The notes: generated from the sequence alone by a model not told the origin. A stretch of 39,223 nt of DNA from [Clostridium] symbiosum (GCA_021769625.1 JAETSN010000040.1:1-39223), one strand, 5' to 3'; numbered from the stretch's first letter, positions 7,695 to 15,869 are shown. Translations and numbers: made by a program.

Positions 7695-9035
7695 TCATTC
7701 TACGTGCTCTTTTTTCGCGGCTTCTTTCAACCGCTTCATATGTTCTTTTATTTTCACTTCATATCCGTTTCCCCCGGGTTTGAAAAACTCTTTTCCAGTC
7801 AGTTCGTAGGGGAGGTATTGTTGTTCTACGTAATGGTTCGGGTAATCGTGGGCGTACTTGTAGCCCGCCCCTCTGCCGAGTTTTTTGGCTCCTTTATAGT
7901 GAGAGTCCTGCAAATGGACCGGCACTGCCAGATTGCCCGAGCGCTGCACCTCTTCCATCGCGTCAAATACCGCCATGCAGGAAGCGTTGCTCTTCGGCGC
8001 CGTTGCCACGTAGACTGCCGCCTCGGACAAGATGATCCTCGCCTCCGGCATTCCTACCCGTTCCACCGCCAGCGATGCGCTGACCGCCACGGTCAAAGCA
8101 TTGGGATCCGCCATGCCCACATCTTCTGACGCACATATCATAATACGCCTGGCTATAAATTTGATATCTTCGCCGGATTCCAGCATCCTCGCCAGATAAT
8201 ATACCGCCGCATCCGGATCGGAACCGCGCATGCTCTTGATAAAAGCGGAGATCACGTCATAATGGTTATCGCCGGTCTTATCATAGCGCATATTGCGTTT
8301 CTGAATGCACTCTTTCGCCACCTCCAGCGTCAGATGGATCTTCCCGTCCTCACTGCGGTTCGTTGTCAGAATGCCCAGCTCCACCGCATTCAGCGCTTTT
8401 CTCGCATCCCCGTCCGAAAGATCCGCCAGAAACTGCAGCGCATCCTCCTCAATCACCGCGTCATAGGCGCCCATGCCCCGTTCCTTATCATTCACCGCCC
8501 GCAGGATCAGCACTTTGATATCCTCCGCCTCCAGCGGTTTCAGCTCAAAGATAATGGATCGGGAGATAAGAGCCCCGTTCACCTCAAAATAGGGATTTTC
8601 CGTGGTCGCCCCGATCAAAATGATCGTGCCGTCCTCCACAAAGGGGAGCAGATAGTCCTGCTGCCCTTTATTAAAGCGGTGGATCTCGTCAATGAAAAGG
8701 ATCGTCCGCTTTCCGAACATGCCCAGATCATCCTTCGCCTTTTCCACCACGGCTTCCATATCCTTTTTCCCTGCCACGGTAGCGTTGATCTGAGTGAATT
8801 CCGAGCTGGTGGTTCCCGCGATCACCTTCGCCAGCGTTGTCTTTCCGGTGCCGGGCGGGCCGTAAAAGATAATGGAACTGATCTTATCCGCCGAAATGGC
8901 GCGGTAGAGCAGCGTGTTCCTTCCTATGATATGCTGTTGTCCCACCACCTCGTCCAGCGTGCGCGGACGCAGGCGGGCCGCCAAAGGGGACTCTTTTTTC
9001 ATCGCGCCCTGCCGCATGTATTCAAATAAATCCAT
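7695..9035 (-). CDS. rarA: Replication-associated recombination protein A (AAA+ ATPase)
   Basis: RarA/MgsA acts at stalled or gapped replication forks, with SSB and the recombination machinery. At 446 aa it has the usual length. Walker A is GPPGTGKT (59-66), Walker B is TILFIDEIHR (D116, E117), and sensor motifs follow (IGATTENPYFEVN, SRSIIFEL). The C-terminal RarA/WHIP tetramerisation region includes GSDPDAAVYYLARML and PKSNAS. The start is ATG at 9035, with GGAG eight bases upstream. It is flanked on both sides by copies of the nested-hairpin repeat (B downstream, C upstream), which isolates it from the neighbouring genes. Confidence 0.95.
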   Translation of the reverse strand: MDLFEYMRQGAMKKESPLAARLRPRTLDEVVGQQHIIGRNTLLYRAISADKISSIIFYGPPGTGKTTLAKVIAGTTSSEFTQINATVAGKKDMEAVVEKAKDDLGMFGKRTILFIDEIHRFNKGQQDYLLPFVEDGTIILIGATTENPYFEVNGALISRSIIFELKPLEAEDIKVLILRAVNDKERGMGAYDAVIEEDALQFLADLSDGDARKALNAVELGILTTNRSEDGKIHLTLEVAKECIQKRNMRYDKTGDNHYDVISAFIKSMRGSDPDAAVYYLARMLESGEDIKFIARRIMICASEDVGMADPNALTVAVSASLAVERVGMPEARIILSEAAVYVATAPKSNASCMAVFDAMEEVQRSGNLAVPVHLQDSHYKGAKKLGRGAGYKYAHDYPNHYVEQQYLPYELTGKEFFKPGGNGYEVKIKEHMKRLKEAAKKEHVE

Positions 9036-9065
9036 AGGGGTTTCTCCTTTTTTGTTTATCCGGAC

Positions 9066-9254
9066 GCCGGAGCAGACAGCATATATCTCAACGCTGCCAC
9101 GCTCTCGCCGGCTCTGTTCCTTAAAAGCCTGTGAAACAACGCAGCGGTACTAAGCTCGTGGAATACCATGTGAAATTAGCTTTTTGATTTCACATTGGCT
9201 AATGTACCGGCGTTTTTCAAAGGGCAGCTTACGAGATATGCAGCCTGCCCCGGC
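9066..9254 (-). repeat. Nested-hairpin element, copy C (core interrupted)
   Basis: Lies between the spermidine-synthase-like gene and rarA. Arms at 9066-9089 and 9233-9254 pair with a few mismatches and a 2-nt offset. The apical part of the core (TTGGCGA in other copies) is replaced by 36 bp at 9168-9203, which itself folds (TGTGAAAT/ATTTCACA). The end motifs CAG and CGTCCG are present. Confidence 0.8.
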
Positions 9255-9300
9255 TGGTTTTCGTATCTTCTGCAATCCTGCTTATCAATGTTCTCGGTCA

Positions 9301-10899
9301 TCATATAGATCGCAGCAATCCCTCCAACCCTTGCTCCCGGAAAATATCCTTATAGTAGCCGATCTCATCCTGTATCAGTTCATCAATGACACGCATGCCA
9401 AGCACCTCTACCGGCGCTTTATCATCCGTGAGAAGCTCTCCCGTGCTCTCATAAGGTGTCAGGTTGTCCTCCACGCGTTCCATCATGACTGTCAGCTCTT
9501 CCTGACTTAAGTGTTTTCTGTTTTCTGACAATAGTGTCAGCATATCATCATTCTCGGAAGCGAAGAGTTCCCGGTTGGTTGCGCCCCTCACATCCACAGT
9601 GTAGACATTCGGAAAGATGCTGGAGATCGTATCCGCAAGGCAGACATTGATACCGCCCTCCCCGTCGGACTTCATGTTCATATTGACGACCATCACACCG
9701 TCTTCCTTTAAATGATCCCTGACCAGTGTGAAAAATTCCACGGAAGACATCTGGAACGGAATCGTGATATCCTGATAGGCATCCACCATGATCACATCAT
9801 ACTTTTTATCGATGGTCTGCAGATAAGCCCTTCCATCATAAGTCGTCACCTGTACTTCCTCAGGCAGGTCAAAATAGGTTCCCGCAAGGTCTGTGATCTT
9901 CTGGTCAATCTCCACCCCTTCCACCGTGATCCCATCAAAATACTTCATGCACTGATGGGCGTAAGTCCCTGTCCCCATCCCCAGGATCAGTATTTCCGTT
10001 TCCTCCTTCTTCGGCGCGTCCGCCATCAGGGGCGCCGCCAGCGCATAGTCATAATACATGCCGGTAAGCCCGTCTTCCTTCATTTTAATGGACTGTACCC
10101 CGAATAAAACGTTCGTAGACAGTATGACACTCCTGTCATCCTCCTTCACCTGCAGATAATTGTAGATAGACTCGCCCTCGTAGACAAGATTGCTCTCCCA
10201 GAAAGCGAAACTGCCTGAATGTCCCAGCACACTGCAGAGTACAAAAAGCATACTTGAGACTGCGCAGGCTTTTGCCGCCGTTCTTTTATTGATAAAATAC
10301 AATAACCCGAGCAACAGCAGGATCCCCGAAAAGATCAGAAACGTGGCGGACGTCCCCACCGCCGGGATCGTCACAAAAGTCGGCAGAAATGTACCGATAA
10401 TGCTGCCGATGGTATTGCACGCCCCCAGCGTCCCGACCGTTTTCCCGCTCTCGTCCAGAGAACCGATCGTGTATTTCACCAGCGACGGCGTCACCGTTCC
10501 CAGCAAAAACAGCGGAAATACAAAGATCAGCATACAGGCAAAAAACGCCGCCAGTATCAGAAAGTTTGTACTGATGGTCAGAATCAGCACACCCGATATC
10601 CCCAGGATAATATATTTCCCTGCCACCGGGATCGCCGCGATCCAGACCGCCGCAACCAAAAGCCTCTTATACAGCCTGTCCGGATCAGGATTTTTATCGG
10701 CGTTTCTGCCGCCGTAAATGTTGCCCAGCGCCATAGCGATCATGATCGTCCCGATAATGATCGTCCATACGATCTGGGAAGAACTGAAATAAGGTGCTAA
10801 CAGCCTGCTCGCCCCCAGTTCCACCGCCATCACTGCCATGCCGGCAAAAAATTCCGTGGCGTATAAATAATACTTGTTATTTAATATATCTTTTTTCAT
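9301..10899 (-). CDS. Membrane-fused spermidine-synthase-like protein
   Basis: A 532-aa fusion. The N-terminal half (about residues 10-230) has some seven hydrophobic helices starting TEFFAGMAVMAVELGASRLL, a transporter-like membrane module often fused to this enzyme type. The C-terminal half (about 270-480) is a spermidine-synthase/methyltransferase fold with a nucleotide loop (ILILGMGTGTYAHQ), GVEIDQKITDLA and IMVDAYQD. Aminopropyl transfer is not certain, since many such fusions have unknown substrates. The start is ATG at 10899, with AAAGG and a purine-rich spacer. Longer readings upstream only translate repeat family 2. The next gene upstream (11058-11714) is on the same strand. Confidence 0.85.
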   Translation of the reverse strand: MKKDILNNKYYLYATEFFAGMAVMAVELGASRLLAPYFSSSQIVWTIIIGTIMIAMALGNIYGGRNADKNPDPDRLYKRLLVAAVWIAAIPVAGKYIILGISGVLILTISTNFLILAAFFACMLIFVFPLFLLGTVTPSLVKYTIGSLDESGKTVGTLGACNTIGSIIGTFLPTFVTIPAVGTSATFLIFSGILLLLGLLYFINKRTAAKACAVSSMLFVLCSVLGHSGSFAFWESNLVYEGESIYNYLQVKEDDRSVILSTNVLFGVQSIKMKEDGLTGMYYDYALAAPLMADAPKKEETEILILGMGTGTYAHQCMKYFDGITVEGVEIDQKITDLAGTYFDLPEEVQVTTYDGRAYLQTIDKKYDVIMVDAYQDITIPFQMSSVEFFTLVRDHLKEDGVMVVNMNMKSDGEGGINVCLADTISSIFPNVYTVDVRGATNRELFASENDDMLTLLSENRKHLSQEELTVMMERVEDNLTPYESTGELLTDDKAPVEVLGMRVIDELIQDEIGYYKDIFREQGLEGLLRSI

Positions 10900-10915
10900 T
10901 CCCGCGCCTTTCTGT

Positions 10916-11018
10916 TTATTCCCGCGAGCAATGAGCCATGCACCATGCTTGCATGGGTATCTGGCGAATGCCGCGAGGGTCAATACCCCGCCGCAAGCAG
11001 CGGGGTTATTGACTTCAC
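10916..11018 (-). repeat. Repeat family 2, copy 2
   Basis: Shares both ends with the copy at 1822-1928 (TTATTcccGCGAGCAA at the left, TGCCGCGAGGGT at the right). Its interior differs, with CCATGC-aa-GCATGG-type pairing at about 10942-10956. A second palindrome (AATAcCCCGC / GCGGGGttATT) adjoins at 10982-11010. It lies directly upstream of the start of the spermidine-synthase-like gene. Confidence 0.6.
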
Positions 11019-11057
11019 TAACCGTCTTATCCAGTATACAGGAAATCCGCCGCTTCC

Positions 11058-11714
11058 TCAATGCCGAATATAAATTTTTCCCGCAACCAGCCCTTTCTCC
11101 TGCAGCCGCATTCCGATCCGCAGCATCCTCTGATCCAGAAGATGGTACATGGTCCTCCTCGTCCAGCAGATTCCCTCTATATACTCCTGCTGTGCCGAAT
11201 CCAGTGCCTGCAGTATATCTTTGTCCCTGTCCGCGCCGAAATCACAGGCAATATAGATGTCTCTTTCCGCCTCTTTATGCTCCGACTCCGCCGGCAGTTT
11301 TATCCTGCCGCCCTTATATAATAGAAGAAACTCCGAAAAGTCCAGCTCTCTCCACCTTTTTGTGCTGACACCGGCTCTTTCGCCCGCCGTCCCTTCCTGC
11401 CCTGCTCCCTCCGAGACCACTACTTTCCGAAAACTCGGTTTTCCATACCTGTCATATTCCCGCACATACTCCGTTTTCTCCGGTTTTCGATAGGTATCAG
11501 GACGCTCCTTCAATAAAACCGCACAGTCCAGCAGATATTTTGTGTACGCCTCCCGCACCTTTTCATAGGGCATCGGAAAACTTAAGGAATCCGTGATCCG
11601 GCGCGCCGTATACCCCTTATCCGCCAGATGCCTTATCGCCCCGCCGCCAGCCTCCTCAAATATGAAATTGTGCAGTGCGTCATAAAAATAATTTTCCACT
11701 TTTCTTTTTTCCAA
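11058..11714 (-). CDS. Hypothetical protein
   Basis: Not recognised. A 218-aa soluble, charged protein without signal peptide or membrane span. It has an aromatic/helical N-terminus (NYFYDALHNFIFEEAGGGA), an HLADKGYTARRITDSLSFPM segment that could be a small helix-turn-helix-like unit, a low-complexity middle (about 105-120, rich in Gly, Ala and Glu) and a C-terminus with ICWTRRTMYHLLDQRML. The start is uncertain: TTG at 11714 or a GTG five codons later, neither with a clear ribosome binding site. It is encoded upstream of the spermidine-synthase-like gene on the same strand and divergent from tRNA-Val. Codon use looks like the surrounding core genes. Confidence 0.6.
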   Translation of the reverse strand: MEKRKVENYFYDALHNFIFEEAGGGAIRHLADKGYTARRITDSLSFPMPYEKVREAYTKYLLDCAVLLKERPDTYRKPEKTEYVREYDRYGKPSFRKVVVSEGAGQEGTAGERAGVSTKRWRELDFSEFLLLYKGGRIKLPAESEHKEAERDIYIACDFGADRDKDILQALDSAQQEYIEGICWTRRTMYHLLDQRMLRIGMRLQEKGLVAGKIYIRH

Positions 11715-11802
11715 AACTGTGTTATACTGATTTTGTTGTCAGGATAAACGGTTACATATAAGATTATATTCAAAATCTTTATCGCATTTTTCTGATAAAC
11801 AT

Positions 11803-11876
11803 GGAAGCATAGCTCAGCCGGGATGAGCGTTCGCCTCACACGCGAAAGGTCAGGAGTTCGAGCCTCCTTGCTTCCA
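11803..11876 (+). tRNA. tRNA-Val, anticodon CAC
   Basis: Full cloverleaf: acceptor GGAAGCA/TGCTTCC, D-arm GCTC/GAGC, anticodon stem TTCGC/GCGAA with loop CTCACAC (anticodon CAC, codon GUG), T-arm AGGAG/CTCCT with loop TTCGAGC, and discriminator A. The 3' CCA is not encoded. A terminator follows at once. Confidence 0.95.
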
Positions 11877-11881
11877 TTTGG

Positions 11882-11905
11882 AAAGCCCGTATTTACGGGC
11901 TTTTT
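11882..11905 (+). terminator. Terminator of tRNA-Val
   Basis: AAGCCCGT-attt-ACGGGCTT hairpin followed by a T run, six bases after the tRNA. Confidence 0.9.
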
Positions 11906-11952
11906 CAGACTCCTGTCATCAACTGTTATCAAAGCATGCCACATACTGCACC

Positions 11953-12368
11953 CTAGTGTTTCTTAATTCTTGGTTCTGCCTCTCCAAGCCATTTCTCAGC
12001 CAGACGCAACGCTTTTTCTATAGAATCCATTCTTACCGAAAAGTGTAAATCATATCGTCCCGCTGCCTCCCAGTCACTGTACATATATGCATTATCCCTG
12101 ATTTCCTTTGGGATCTTAATTCCATAACTTTCAGCAATATCACATAAATCATATATCTTATGAGTATACATCTTTCTGGGACTGATATCTGGATCCACTT
12201 TATATATTTCGAACTTCAGAATTTTTCAATTGACTGTTGGGCATGATAAGCTGCTATTCCTTTGGTCGCTTTTTCATTTCCATCCTTTGCTTTTACAGCT
12301 TCTAATGCAGATTTTGACGCACAAATATCAGCTCTTGCATATGATGTCAGTGAAATCCCCATAATCAT
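11953..12368 (-). pseudogene. HEPN-domain toxin gene, frameshifted
   Basis: HEPN proteins paired with MNT nucleotidyltransferases are usually RNase toxins. The first part reads MGISLTSYARADICASKSAL through AAYHAQQSIEKF and then stops. In the next frame the protein resumes with FEIYKVDPDISPRKMYTHK through to KKH. One extra A in the run of five A's before TTCTGAAG (about 12223) would restore the typical AQQSIEKILKFEIYK continuity, so a one-base deletion in a homopolymer explains the break. The start codon overlaps the MNT stop as ATGA; an ATG two codons later has better ribosome-binding spacing. It may be a true lesion or an assembly error. GC is low. Confidence 0.75.
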
Positions 12369-12754
12369 CCCCTCCTATACAAGGTTTGTCCACACTCCAA
12401 CACATCCCGAAACAAGCCGACACTCTCTTGTTTTTGATAAACTTCTTCCATCCCATGAACACAAATCACATCGTACATCTGTTCATATCCATCTTTAGTA
12501 TGCAGTCTTTTTAAGAACTCCTGGTATCCCTTATCTCTATAGAGCTTTGAACGATTGATATCACTGACCACAAGCATATCCACATCTGAATTTTCCTGAC
12601 ATCTGCTCTCTATTGCAGAACCAAACAAAATAATCCGGCATATCCTTTCGCATACACTTGCAGCTTCAATAATGTTCTAAATGACATCTTTTTTGATATC
12701 AGCTACCTGAACTTCCGTATTAAAATTTGTTCTGACAGGAACCATCCGGCACAT
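12365..12754 (-). pseudogene. MNT nucleotidyltransferase antitoxin gene with in-frame stop
   Basis: Minimal nucleotidyltransferase of the MNT/HEPN pair, which in known systems AMPylates and silences the HEPN toxin. The catalytic signature is intact as GSAIESRCQENSDVD (GS, ten residues, DxD). Reading back in frame gives an N-terminus MCRMVPVRTNFNTEVQVADI from ATG at 12754, with AAGGA six bases upstream. A TAG at 12677-12679 interrupts it after KKDVI. Restart at TTG 12628 would give an 87-aa remnant starting just before the GS motif. The C-terminus ends in the ATGA overlap with HEPN. Both partners being hit by single changes suggests decay of the locus. Confidence 0.72.
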
Positions 12755-12998
12755 AATTTTTCCTTCCTACTTCATTCTATTTTCTAATGTAAGACAGCTG
12801 CATTAAGCATTTACAGCTTAGACTGCCATTGTCAGCAATCTCATAAATGGAACAGCGCCTGTCTTCATCAACAAGATACCATCACAAATTACAGTCTCTG
12901 CCTGTATTAATTATATCTAATATGATTCATTAACTCAATTATTATTTTGTTACATTGAGTAAATAAATTCACAATTTTAAGATTATACTTATATCCCC
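12755..12998. other. AT-rich intergenic stretch
   Basis: Low-GC sequence between the MNT gene and the deacetylase fragment. It has stop codons in all frames and no recognisable gene, RNA or repeat beyond a possible weak -10 (TAGAAT) for the MNT gene. Confidence 0.5.
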
Positions 12999-13202
12999 AC
13001 TCAAACAATACCTCCTCCACCGTCACAAACTCATACCCCCTCTCCGTCAGTATATCGAAGGACAAAAGGTGAAAACCCTGATAATTCCTGAGGTTATCCC
13101 TCTGTCATTATTCGAACTCAATCACCCTCCTTCTGCATCCGCTCTATGATCTCCGGATACGCTTCCACCTCCTCTTCCAGAACAAAATAAGTCGCCTTAA
13201 CG
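12999..13202 (-). pseudogene. Fragment of a second polysaccharide deacetylase gene
   Basis: Two blocks match the intact deacetylase gene at 14608-15372 in the same orientation. Block 12999-13058 matches its last 20 or so codons (ILTERGYEFVTVEE), with one or two differences. Block 13123-13202 matches the segment around ATFFVLGEKVEAYPEIIERM (15002-15079), with about six differences. Some 330 bp that separate these blocks in the intact gene are replaced by about 64 unrelated bp, and the N-terminal and catalytic parts are missing. It ends 11 bp from the ATPase gene stop. Confidence 0.85.
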
Positions 13203-13212
13203 ATTTTGAAAA

Positions 13213-14403
13213 TTACTCCAATAGCCAATCTGCAATATCAATGATTTGAACACCTTCGTACTGATACCTATCGTGACGGGTACGGGCTACAATCATTTTG
13301 GGGTAGGCATCCTTGATCTGTAATAAGGGAGATACTTCACGCTCAAAAGTTTTTTCGTCGCTGATATTATCAGAAACTTGTATATATATTTTTTCATTAC
13401 GCTTAATTGCAATAAAATCGATTTCTTTCTTGTATAATACCCCCACATATACTTCATAACCTCTGCGCAATAGTTCAATTGCAACGATATTTTCAAGAAT
13501 TCTTCCATAATCCATATTTTTCGTCCCAAGCTTTGCATAGCGAAATGTATGGTCGCTTAAATAATATTTATCGTTACTTGAAAGATATTTTTTACCTTTG
13601 ATGTCATAACGCCGAATCTTATAAAAGGCAAATGCATTACAAAGGTATTGCATATATGAGCTGACAGTTACATGATTTACTTTTTCCCTGATACCGCTCA
13701 ATGTATTTGTGATGCTTCTTGCAGAAGATAAATTGGAGATATTGTCCATCAAAAAGTCAACAATTCTCTCCATTAGCTGCATATTACGAATCTTGTATTT
13801 TTTTCGAATATCTCTGACAATAAGCGTATCAAACACATCGGCAATATAATCGTACTTTTCCTCCTGGTCTTTGTAGAGATACGAGCCTGACATCCCACCT
13901 TCTAACATATATTTATCAATGGCGGCATACTTATCATTGCAATCAAAATACTGCATATACTCGCTGAAAGAGAACGGAAATACTCTAATATCAAAAGTTC
14001 TTCCCGTAAAAAGAGTGGCAAGATCCGAACTCAATAAAAATGCATTGGAACCGGTAATATATATATCAAATTTTTCTGATGCATGCAGGCCATTAATAGC
14101 CTTTTCAAAGTCGGCACACATCTGTACCTCGTCAATACAAACAAAATTCTGCTTCCCTTTCATGTATCTCGAATTAATATAATCATATAAAGGACGATAT
14201 TCAAGTAAATTGTCATATTCCGGCAGATTATAATTTATATGGATGATATTGGAATCAATAATCTCTGTTTCGACGTATTTTTCAAAAGCTTCCAACAATT
14301 TCGACTTACCGCTGCGTCGAACACCAGTAATTACCTTTATATCAGGGGTCCCAATTACACGAATCATTTTTTCTAAATACTGCTTACGCTCAATAAGTTT
14401 CAC
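13213..14403 (-). CDS. AAA-family ATPase with DUF4143 domain
   Basis: A 396-aa protein of the AAA_14/DUF4143 type, widespread in accessory DNA and of unsettled function. Walker A is GVRRSGKSK (27-35) and Walker B is FVCIDEVQM (D91, E92), with a sensor-like ITGSNAFLLSSDL. The C-terminal DUF4143 portion (about 200-360) has ILENIVAIELLRRGYEVYVG and EIDFIA, a pattern like a PD-(D/E)XK nuclease fold. The start is GTG at 14403, supported by GAGGTG seven bases upstream and a promoter at 14423-14451. GC is clearly below the neighbours. It lies between a truncated and an intact copy of the deacetylase gene, which suggests insertion with a duplication. Confidence 0.88.
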   Translation of the reverse strand: MKLIERKQYLEKMIRVIGTPDIKVITGVRRSGKSKLLEAFEKYVETEIIDSNIIHINYNLPEYDNLLEYRPLYDYINSRYMKGKQNFVCIDEVQMCADFEKAINGLHASEKFDIYITGSNAFLLSSDLATLFTGRTFDIRVFPFSFSEYMQYFDCNDKYAAIDKYMLEGGMSGSYLYKDQEEKYDYIADVFDTLIVRDIRKKYKIRNMQLMERIVDFLMDNISNLSSARSITNTLSGIREKVNHVTVSSYMQYLCNAFAFYKIRRYDIKGKKYLSSNDKYYLSDHTFRYAKLGTKNMDYGRILENIVAIELLRRGYEVYVGVLYKKEIDFIAIKRNEKIYIQVSDNISDEKTFEREVSPLLQIKDAYPKMIVARTRHDRYQYEGVQIIDIADWLLE

Positions 14404-14422
14404 GAAAAATCACCTCATACAT

Positions 14423-14451
14423 AGTATATCCAATTTGTTTTCCAAAATCAA
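14423..14451 (-). promoter_or_regulatory. Promoter of the AAA/DUF4143 gene
   Basis: Reads TTGATT, 17-bp spacer, TATACT on the minus strand, 20 bp from the GTG start. Confidence 0.65.
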
Positions 14452-14607
14452 TATTTTTTCAAAAATGGTAAATAGAATGTATTTCGCTCTTCCATAAGGC
14501 CATTGGCATAAACTGATTCTCGACATATCAGCGGTCCCGTATGAATGGCATGCTGTTTATAACCAAGGGGTGCCCTTTGTCCCCGGGCAGAATAGTTATT
14601 TTACAGA

Positions 14608-15372
14608 TCACTCAAACAATATCTCCTCCACCGTCACAAACTCATACCCCCTCTCCGTCAGTATATCGATAGAGGCGAGCGCCGCATCCACGCTGCTCTG
14701 GTAACAGTCGTGCAGCAGGATCGTGCTGTTTTCCTTCGCTTTGTCCACAATGGCTCTCGTCACTTTATCGGCATTCCCGGTACACCAGTCGTTCGGATCG
14801 ACATTCCAGAGCACCGGAAACATGTTCAGCTCCTCCTCCAGCTTCTTATCCCAGGTCCCGTAAGGCGGCCGCACATACTGCACCTCCTGCCCTGTTATCC
14901 CGCTGATCGCCTGATTGGTCATGATCAGTTCCTCCCGAAACTTCTCCCGGTTGCCGCTCCGCAGCTGAATGTGCGTGTAGGTATGGTTTCCTATGATATG
15001 CCCCTCCTTCTGCATCCGCTCTATGATCTCCGGATACGCCTCCACCTTCTCTCCCAGAACAAAAAAAGTCGCCTTGACGTTCCGCTCTTTCAGCCCGTCC
15101 AGCAGTTTTTCCGTGTAGACAGGGTGGGGACCGTCGTCAAATGTGATGGCAATTTTTTTCTCCTGCGGCTCTTCCTCCTGTTGCTCCTCCTCTTTCCCGC
15201 CTTTCATTTTCTTCGTCCATTCATTGACATTACTGTCAACTTCTTCACTCCATGCGTCAATCTTTTCAGCCGCAACATTTTTATACCCGAAAATCAGAAG
15301 TAACGCCAGCACTGCCTCCAACCCAAGAACAAGCCACTCCCGCTTTTTGAATCTTCTCATAACACGTTTCAT
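14608..15372 (-). CDS. Membrane-anchored polysaccharide deacetylase (NodB domain)
   Basis: Probably deacetylates a cell-wall glycan such as peptidoglycan GlcNAc. At 254 aa it has an N-terminal signal-anchor helix (about 13-30), a charged linker (about 45-72, Glu/Lys-rich) and a NodB domain. All metal and catalytic motifs are visible: TFDDGP (77-82), HTYTH (H130, H134), RPPYG (168-172), DPNDW (192-196) and ILLHD (H221). The start is ATG at 15372; no close Shine-Dalgarno sequence is visible, but no other start fits. A promoter lies at 15420-15449. A partial second copy is found at 12999-13202. Confidence 0.92.
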   Translation of the reverse strand: MKRVMRRFKKREWLVLGLEAVLALLLIFGYKNVAAEKIDAWSEEVDSNVNEWTKKMKGGKEEEQQEEEPQEKKIAITFDDGPHPVYTEKLLDGLKERNVKATFFVLGEKVEAYPEIIERMQKEGHIIGNHTYTHIQLRSGNREKFREELIMTNQAISGITGQEVQYVRPPYGTWDKKLEEELNMFPVLWNVDPNDWCTGNADKVTRAIVDKAKENSTILLHDCYQSSVDAALASIDILTERGYEFVTVEEILFE

Positions 15373-15419
15373 TCCGGCTGATGATTCCGCCGGTAACTCC
15401 TACCGCTTTCTCTTTTCAC

Positions 15420-15449
15420 ATTCTATGTCTGAAATAATGCAAAATGCAA
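15420..15449 (-). promoter_or_regulatory. Promoter of the deacetylase gene
   Basis: Reads TTGCAT, 18-bp spacer, TAGAAT on the minus strand, just after the upstream terminator. Confidence 0.6.
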
Positions 15450-15469
15450 GTACACCCTCCCGCAGCATG

Positions 15470-15513
15470 AAAAAATGCCACGCAGAGCGAAACTCCTCCG
15501 CATGGCATTTTTA
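15470..15513 (-). terminator. Terminator after the DUF4250 gene
   Basis: AAAAATGCCA pairs with TGGCATTTTT across a 20-nt loop, with T runs on both strands, so it may act bidirectionally. Confidence 0.85.
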
Positions 15514-15545
15514 TATTCCGGCATTCCCTTTGCCGAAGTTCGCTT

Positions 15546-15719
15546 TCATACAAACTGATTTTTTTCCGCATCATAGTGATAATTCACCGCCGCCAGCTTT
15601 TCCGTTATCTCCGCCCCGGAAACATCCATATCCTCGCACAATGCTTCCAGAGAACTATAGTAATCCCGCAGCTTCAGATTGATAAAACTAAGCAGCATGA
15701 TCGGATCTGATGGTATCAT
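15546..15719 (-). CDS. DUF4250 small protein
   Basis: A 57-aa protein beginning MIPSDPIMLLSFINLKLRDY and continuing with SLEALCEDMDV, ending AEKNQFV. This matches the DUF4250 family of small clostridial proteins of unknown function. The start ATG at 15719 has GGGGG eight bases upstream; an ATG two codons earlier is too close to it. The gene is followed by a strong terminator and lies 150 bp downstream of clpB on the same strand. Confidence 0.85.
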   Translation of the reverse strand: MIPSDPIMLLSFINLKLRDYYSSLEALCEDMDVSGAEITEKLAAVNYHYDAEKNQFV

Positions 15720-15869
15720 AGCCATTTCCCCCTGTTCTTATTCCTGTTTATATCGTTGTCAGGTACTTCTTCAGCTTACCATTTTTAGCATCACAGCCAC
15801 CGGCATCACACATCACAGCCCGGCGCTGTCGCCGGCAAACATCCGCTTTTCTCTCTGCCGTTCTTACCG

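Noticed and set aside
10900-11061. N-terminal extension of the spermidine-synthase-like protein.
   Set aside because: The added 54 residues translate repeat family 2, and a good ATG with ribosome binding site exists at 10899.
11633-11944. A 103-codon minus-strand frame.
   Set aside because: It is antisense to tRNA-Val and its terminator; such frames are a common artefact.
15820-15835. CCGGCG-ctgt-CGCCGG hairpin downstream of clpB as terminator.
   Set aside because: The stem is good but no T run follows on the minus strand, so it is not listed as a separate terminator.
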